Positions 59,863 to 64,000 of a DNA stretch of 64,000 nt are shown piece after piece. The notes under the pieces were generated by a model. The model had not been told where the DNA came from, did no database searches, and saw only the letters and a program-made list of their open reading frames with translations. The position numbers were made by a program, and so were the translations under genes. Positions within the stretch are counted from its first letter, which is position 1. The number at the start of each line of letters is the position of its first letter. Origin of the DNA: CBDDFQ01 sp965227035 (GTDB taxonomy: Bacteria; Pseudomonadota; Gammaproteobacteria; Burkholderiales; Burkholderiaceae_C); the NCBI GenBank assembly GCA_965227035.1, contig OZ245724.1, positions 434,001-498,000 on the forward strand, written 5' to 3'.

Positions 59863-60786
59863 TTGTCATCACTCGTCGATTTTGAAAACAAGGCCGGCAT
59901 AGCTCGCCTGACTGCGGGATGGAAAAAACCCGAAATGCCGATCGAGGTCGTTCGCCGCTATTGGCGCGACGTCCACAGTCCCGCCATCGCCCGTCGCGCT
60001 GGCTTGTGGGAATACCGCCACTATCAGTACGCCGCAGTCAAAACCGATCTGTTCACCGAGCTACCAGGCGTCGGCTATTACGCGAAGCCGAACGAGCAAT
60101 TGATGTGGCTGTCCGATGTGCGATACGGCGATCAGGCGGGACTCGACGCGTTCGGTAAGTCGCCGGACGGCGAAGTCAAAGCGCATTTGCTCGGCGACAT
60201 CGATCTCATCGTGCACTTGAGCTCTACCTACAAATCGGTGGGTGACGACGCGAAGACGCTGGTCGATACCACCGGCAACCCGACGCCTCAAGGCAAAGCG
60301 TTGCCGCATACCTATTCGGTGTTCTTTCGGGGCAACGACGAAGCTTTGCTGCACAAGACGGTTCGCGATCTCGCTGAGCGCTGGGCAAAGGTGGACGGCG
60401 TGAAGCGCCTTCGACTGCATATTTTCGAAGCGCCCGATATGGAGGCCGAAAAGCGCGGCGGGTATCCAATCAAGACCCACCCGCTGGAATTGCAATATCA
60501 GGCCTGGATCGACCTGGTTCTGTCGGGTGACGATGTCGCGAAACAGCTGATATCTGCGACCGATGGCGTCGACTACGCCGCTGCATTCAAGGAGATTCAC
60601 GCGTATCCGGTGGATAACCTCTACACCTTCAATTACGGTGGACGCCCGACCTTGGTCGGCCTGCGCGGCTACATGGCTTACGACGCAATTACCTCGCTCG
60701 ATGCGGCAAATCAGCGGCAGCCTGCAATCCTGGAGTGGATGTTCGGCGATGTCGCCAAAGGTGGACCGGTCGAGGTGAGTGCATGA
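59863..60786 (+). CDS. EthD-domain (dimeric alpha-beta barrel) protein, probably duplicated domain
   Basis: A 307-residue cytoplasmic protein. The N-terminal half has the EthD-type pattern VVRRYWRDVHSPAIARRAGLWEYRHYQY; the second half (about residues 140-270) appears to repeat the fold (LPHTYSVFFRGNDEALLHKTVRDLAERWAKVDGVKRLRLHIFE). EthD-like proteins are often helper or enzymatic proteins in degradation pathways, with few proven reactions. Two in-frame TTG starts exist; I choose 59863, nine bases after AGGAG (59849-59853), over 59857. Its stop overlaps the MmgE/PrpD start by four bases. Confidence 0.72.
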   Translation: MSSLVDFENKAGIARLTAGWKKPEMPIEVVRRYWRDVHSPAIARRAGLWEYRHYQYAAVKTDLFTELPGVGYYAKPNEQLMWLSDVRYGDQAGLDAFGKSPDGEVKAHLLGDIDLIVHLSSTYKSVGDDAKTLVDTTGNPTPQGKALPHTYSVFFRGNDEALLHKTVRDLAERWAKVDGVKRLRLHIFEAPDMEAEKRGGYPIKTHPLELQYQAWIDLVLSGDDVAKQLISATDGVDYAAAFKEIHAYPVDNLYTFNYGGRPTLVGLRGYMAYDAITSLDAANQRQPAILEWMFGDVAKGGPVEVSA

Positions 60787-62150
60787 GCGAGTTGTCGGTA
60801 CAGGAACGGCTGATTGCGTTTGTTCGGGGGCAGCAGAAGAAAGGCGTTCCCGAGAACGTCATGCATGAAGCCAAGCGACTCGTTCTGAATCAACTCAAGG
60901 CGTCGGTGGGCGCGACGAAGCATGAAGGCGTGAAGATCCTTCACGACTGGGCGACAGCCGAAGCGACGAGTGAGCCGCAGGCTCATGCGCTTTGGTTTGG
61001 AACACCCACGACTCCCGCTGGAGCCGCAGTCGTCAACGGTGCACTGTTCGAGGCACTCGATTTTCACGACACCTACATTCCCTGCTTCATGCATGCGGTG
61101 TCGGCGGTGTTGCCGGCGGTGCTGGCTCAAGCAGAGGTCGAGAAGCGGTCGGGAAAAGAATTCCTGGAAGCGCTGGCCCTGGGACTGGAAGTTGAGCTCG
61201 CTGTGGCGACCATTCTTATGCCGACTGCGTACTACCGCGGCTTCGTTCCGGCAGGACTCGTCGGCGGTGTCGGTGCGGCAGCTGCATGTTCCATCCTTGC
61301 CGGTCTGGACGACCGGCAGTTTCGCAATGCCTTGGGCATCGCGATGTGCACCGCGTTCGGCACCTACGTGTCGGTCGGAAGCATGTCGCTGTCTTACGTG
61401 ACCGGCGCGACAGCTAAATCCGGTCTCGCCGCGTTCCAGCTTGCACAACGCGGCCTGGACGCGCCGCGCACCGCGTTCGAAGGCGACAAGGGGATGCTGC
61501 TGTCGTATTCGAACGAGCCCGCAGAAAAAATCGATGGAGTTCTCGAATCGCTCGGCAAGACCTGGCGCATCTTCGGGCAAAGCTACAAGACAGTGCCCAC
61601 CGAGACCATCACGCATGCGCCGGTCGAAATGGTGCTGCAAATGCTGCAGCGATCAAACGGGCGCGAGGTGAAGCGAATCAACTTCAACGTTGAGCCCATC
61701 GTCGTGAAAATTGCAGACGAGCGACGCGAACGATTCGGTAATCCGGACAGCGAAAACGCCGCTCGATTCGATTTGCGGTTCTGCGCGGCGGCGGCTTGGG
61801 TTAGAAAGAAATTTACCTTCGATGAAATGCAGGAGCCGGCGTATACAGACCCCGCGATTCTGGATTTGCGCGACCGCATCGATCTGACCGCCGACACCAA
61901 TCGCAAGACTTTCGAAGGCGCGTCGATGAACATCGAATACACCGACGGCAGCAAAGATTTCATCAACTGCGATTTCTTTGTCGGAACACCGACGAATCCA
62001 ATGAGCGATGAGTATTTGGCGAGCGTATTCAAGCAGATGGCCGATGCGGTGTTGCCTGCAGGCCGGGCAGAACAAATCGTCGATGCGGTTTGGAGTCTCG
62101 ACGAAGCATCGAGTGTCGAGCCGCTTGTTTCGCTGGCGAAGATCGCCTAG
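60783..62150 (+). CDS. MmgE/PrpD family protein
   Basis: A 455-residue cytoplasmic protein with the family pattern: helical N-terminus (VMHEAKRLVLNQLKASVGATKHEG), VVNGALFEALDFHDTYIP, FRNALGIAMCTAFGTY and SMSLSYVTGATAKSGLAAFQLAQRGLDAPRTAFEG. Known members include 2-methylcitrate dehydratase PrpD, cis-aconitate decarboxylase and iminodisuccinate epimerase-related enzymes; most catabolic-operon members are uncharacterised. No prpB or prpC gene is nearby, so a propionate role is unlikely. Coupled to the EthD-like gene. Confidence 0.88.
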   Translation: MSELSVQERLIAFVRGQQKKGVPENVMHEAKRLVLNQLKASVGATKHEGVKILHDWATAEATSEPQAHALWFGTPTTPAGAAVVNGALFEALDFHDTYIPCFMHAVSAVLPAVLAQAEVEKRSGKEFLEALALGLEVELAVATILMPTAYYRGFVPAGLVGGVGAAAACSILAGLDDRQFRNALGIAMCTAFGTYVSVGSMSLSYVTGATAKSGLAAFQLAQRGLDAPRTAFEGDKGMLLSYSNEPAEKIDGVLESLGKTWRIFGQSYKTVPTETITHAPVEMVLQMLQRSNGREVKRINFNVEPIVVKIADERRERFGNPDSENAARFDLRFCAAAAWVRKKFTFDEMQEPAYTDPAILDLRDRIDLTADTNRKTFEGASMNIEYTDGSKDFINCDFFVGTPTNPMSDEYLASVFKQMADAVLPAGRAEQIVDAVWSLDEASSVEPLVSLAKIA

Positions 62151-62179
62151 ACAGTTCAGAAATCGGAGATTCGAATTCA

Positions 62180-62989
62180 ATGCCCACAGTCAAACTTCCA
62201 AGCGGTGCCGAGATCTGGTACAAAAAAACGGGAACCGGTGCCCCGCTTCTTCAAATACACGGATCTGCTTTCGGACACCGCAATTTCGAAAAGCTCACGC
62301 CGCTCTCGGCGCAACATTTCGAATGCATCGACTTCGACATGCCCGGATACGGCGAGAGCAAAGGCGCCGCCGGAAAACGCGAAATGGCAGATCTTGCCGA
62401 TGAAGTTTTCGAGTTCATCAAAGCGATAGGCTACGAGAAGATCAACATTCATGGCACCTCCTTCGGCGCGATGATCGGACTCACATTGGCGGCGCGTCAT
62501 CCCGAAGTCATCGATCGCCTGATCTTCTCGTGTTTCCTTTGCCGATATGACCAGGCTGCTCGCGAAATGCGCGGCACCTGGAAGCGCGCAGCCAGAGAGA
62601 GCGGTATGGAAGCGGTAGCCGACTTGACCTCTGTTGCAGGCTTCGCGCGAAGCTATTACGAGCGTCCGGAAGCACAGGCACAGCTGGCTGCAATGCGGGA
62701 AGCATTCAGCCACACCTTGCCTGAAGCGTTCATTGCCGGCACCGAAGCCATCGAGCGTTCAGACCTCACCCCGCTGGTATCGAAAATCAAGGCGCGCACT
62801 TTGCTGATTGCAGGCAAAGAAGACAACATGACGCCGTTCAGCCCGGGTGCCAGTGGCGTCGGTTTCGCGCAGATCGAAAAGATCATCCCCGACTCGAAGA
62901 TGGTGATCATTCCTGAGTGCGGTCACTACTTGGTCATCGAACAACCTGAAGCCGTCACGGACATGATCGTCGAGTTCATGAAGAGTTGA
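62180..62989 (+). CDS. Alpha/beta hydrolase
   Basis: A 269-residue hydrolase with LLQIHGSAFGHRNFEKL (oxyanion region), elbow GTSFGA (Ser94), Asp in IAGKEDNM and His in PECGHYLV, a complete triad. Family relatives include C-C bond hydrolases, lactonases and N-formylmaleamate deformylase. It is 30 bases after the MmgE/PrpD gene. The context of a nitrogen/aromatic degradation cluster makes deformylase or lactonase activity plausible, but that is inference. Confidence 0.85.
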   Translation: MPTVKLPSGAEIWYKKTGTGAPLLQIHGSAFGHRNFEKLTPLSAQHFECIDFDMPGYGESKGAAGKREMADLADEVFEFIKAIGYEKINIHGTSFGAMIGLTLAARHPEVIDRLIFSCFLCRYDQAAREMRGTWKRAARESGMEAVADLTSVAGFARSYYERPEAQAQLAAMREAFSHTLPEAFIAGTEAIERSDLTPLVSKIKARTLLIAGKEDNMTPFSPGASGVGFAQIEKIIPDSKMVIIPECGHYLVIEQPEAVTDMIVEFMKS

Positions 62990-62991
62990 CG

Positions 62992-63870
62992 ATGACAAGA
63001 ACCGTCGGTGTGGTCGATGACGAAATTTCCGAAATCGTTCGCGGATATACGGCGCCAAACGAAACTCGGTTCGGCCAGGTTCACTATCTGGAGGCTGGTG
63101 CGGCGAACGAATCCCGCACACCTTTGTATTGCTTGCATGCGACTGCGTATTCGGGCGAAACATTTGTACCGCTGATGAGATTGATGGCACGCAATCGTCG
63201 AGTCGTCGCGCTCGATACGCCGGGGTATGGAAGCTCCGCCTCTCCTGGTGAACAGGTCGATATCTCGCAGTATGCGCACGCCATTGCGGAGGCCATACGA
63301 GCGACGCAAAAGGCTTCGGAAAATCGCAAGCCGGTAGACATATTCGGCTATCACACCGGCGCGTTGATTGCGATAGAGCTTGCAGTGCTCTACCCCGAAC
63401 TGGTGAATCGAATGGTTCTGAACGGCATTCCATTCTTCGAAGGCAGCGATGCTATCGAGTGGCGTCGCAAGCTTGTGCACGAAACGACTTTAGGCGAATC
63501 GTTCGATCAGTTTCGCCACCGCTGGGACTACTTCGTGACCCAACGCGCATCGGCAATGCCTCTTGCGCGAGCATTCCAAAACTTCGTGGACGAACTTCGC
63601 TCGTATCCCCGCGATTGGTGGGCGCATAAAGCGCTGTTCGAGTACGACGCTCGCAATCGTTTGCCGTTGGTCAAATCGCGGGTGCGCGTCATCAACATCG
63701 GCAGCCCGCTTTCGGTTTTCTCGTCCAATGCTGCCGCGTTGATGCCCTTGGCGAGCGTCGTGGAGTTGACTGAAGTGAAACAGGCGCCGTTGGATACTGG
63801 CGTAGGTTTGCTGGCGCCGCTCATTACAGATTTTCTGGATGCCAAAGAGTTTTCGCGAGTCGTGGGGTAG
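62992..63870 (+). CDS. Alpha/beta hydrolase-fold protein with altered catalytic residues
   Basis: A 292-residue alpha/beta hydrolase-fold protein: YCLHATAYSGETFVPLM, VVALDTPGYGSS, then IFGYHTGALIAIEL. At the nucleophile elbow the usual G-x-Ser-x-G is G-Y-His121-Thr122-G, and the C-terminal region expected to carry the catalytic histidine reads VKQAPLDTGVG with no histidine. It may be inactive as a serine hydrolase or use another mechanism. The start at 62992 is two bases after the upstream stop; it is the last gene of the rightward run. Confidence 0.8.
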   Translation: MTRTVGVVDDEISEIVRGYTAPNETRFGQVHYLEAGAANESRTPLYCLHATAYSGETFVPLMRLMARNRRVVALDTPGYGSSASPGEQVDISQYAHAIAEAIRATQKASENRKPVDIFGYHTGALIAIELAVLYPELVNRMVLNGIPFFEGSDAIEWRRKLVHETTLGESFDQFRHRWDYFVTQRASAMPLARAFQNFVDELRSYPRDWWAHKALFEYDARNRLPLVKSRVRVINIGSPLSVFSSNAAALMPLASVVELTEVKQAPLDTGVGLLAPLITDFLDAKEFSRVVG

Positions 63871-63877
63871 CGAATGC

Positions 63878-64000
63878 TTATCGCATGACGGCCTTGCGCA
63901 ATCTGTCGGACATCTCCTGAACATGCGGCGATATGAAAGTCGCCTTGCGCGTGATGAGTCCGAGTCGGGTGACTTCGCCCGGAGCTTCGCATTCCAGCGT
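63878..64000 (-). CDS. LysR-family regulator, C-terminal end (cut by window edge)
   Basis: Only the last 40 codons are present. They read ...GEVTRLGLITRKATFISPHVQEMSDRLRKAVMR then TAA (63880-63878), which resembles the final strand and helix of LysR effector domains (RxLGLITRxxxxLSP...). The gene enters from the right on the minus strand, convergent with the hydrolase operon, and could regulate it or the genes beyond the edge. Confidence 0.7.
   Translation of the reverse strand, partial: TLECEAPGEVTRLGLITRKATFISPHVQEMSDRLRKAVMR

Noticed and set aside
60783..62150. Assignment as 2-methylcitrate dehydratase PrpD
   Set aside because: No methylcitrate synthase, lyase or propionyl-CoA gene is near; the family is functionally broad.

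Overview
The window comes from a betaproteobacterium, most likely of the order Burkholderiales. The evidence is a recN-nadK | hrcA arrangement typical of that group, four orphan Bug/TctC-type periplasmic binding proteins, an aerobic benzoyl-CoA (box) cluster with its BoxR regulator, and many LysR regulators, on GC-rich DNA (estimated by eye at about 58-60%). I see no rRNA, insertion sequence, phage gene, CRISPR array or replication origin. The only RNA gene is a tRNA with anticodon CAT, which looks like the lysidine-type tRNA-Ile2.

Layout. 1-2.4 kb is housekeeping: recN (cut by the window edge), nadK, divergent hrcA, the tRNA and a strong terminator. 2.6-4.2 kb holds an exported amidohydrolase. 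4.4-11.1 kb is a six-gene minus-strand operon (arylsulfotransferase-like propeller protein, ABC binding protein, 2-oxoglutarate/Fe(II) oxygenase, ABC ATPase, ABC permease, second oxygenase) facing a divergent LysR regulator. 11.3-18.9 kb is mixed: thioredoxin plus CcdA, an unknown protein, a lone receiver domain, an SbmA/YddA-like ABC exporter, a VOC protein, a flavin-type stress protein and two Bug proteins.

19.1-33.8 kb is the box regulon. boxR and boxC-boxB-boxA run left. A DUF4863 gene, boxD, benzoate-CoA ligase, an alpha/beta hydrolase and a five-gene branched-chain-type ABC importer run right. Together they would import benzoate, activate it to benzoyl-CoA, epoxidise and open the ring, and oxidise the resulting semialdehyde. 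TGCA repeats of the kind bound by BzdR/BoxR overlap good promoters at both control regions.

33.9-42.1 kb is a patchwork of regulators and single enzymes: LysR, a small unknown protein, Ohr, LysR divergent from a Bug protein plus a 4,5-dihydroxyphthalate decarboxylase-like gene, a class II aldolase, a ModA-like protein without a signal peptide, and an MFS exporter.

42.3-64 kb holds two or three apparently uncharacterised catabolic modules: (i) a frameshifted LysR gene, an SsuABC-type importer, an amidase and two tandem isochorismatase-type hydrolases; (ii) a flavin monooxygenase translationally coupled to a maleate-isomerase-like protein, then a Bug protein and a lipoprotein amidohydrolase; (iii) divergent from (ii), an importer with two paralogous binding proteins, an EthD-like protein, an MmgE/PrpD protein and two alpha/beta hydrolases, closed by the tail of another LysR gene. 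The substrates are not evident. The combination of hydroxylase, maleate-isomerase-like enzyme, amidases and hydrolases suggests breakdown of a nitrogen-containing aromatic or imide compound. The 2-oxoglutarate oxygenase/arylsulfotransferase-like/ABC operon and these modules are the best candidates for undescribed systems.
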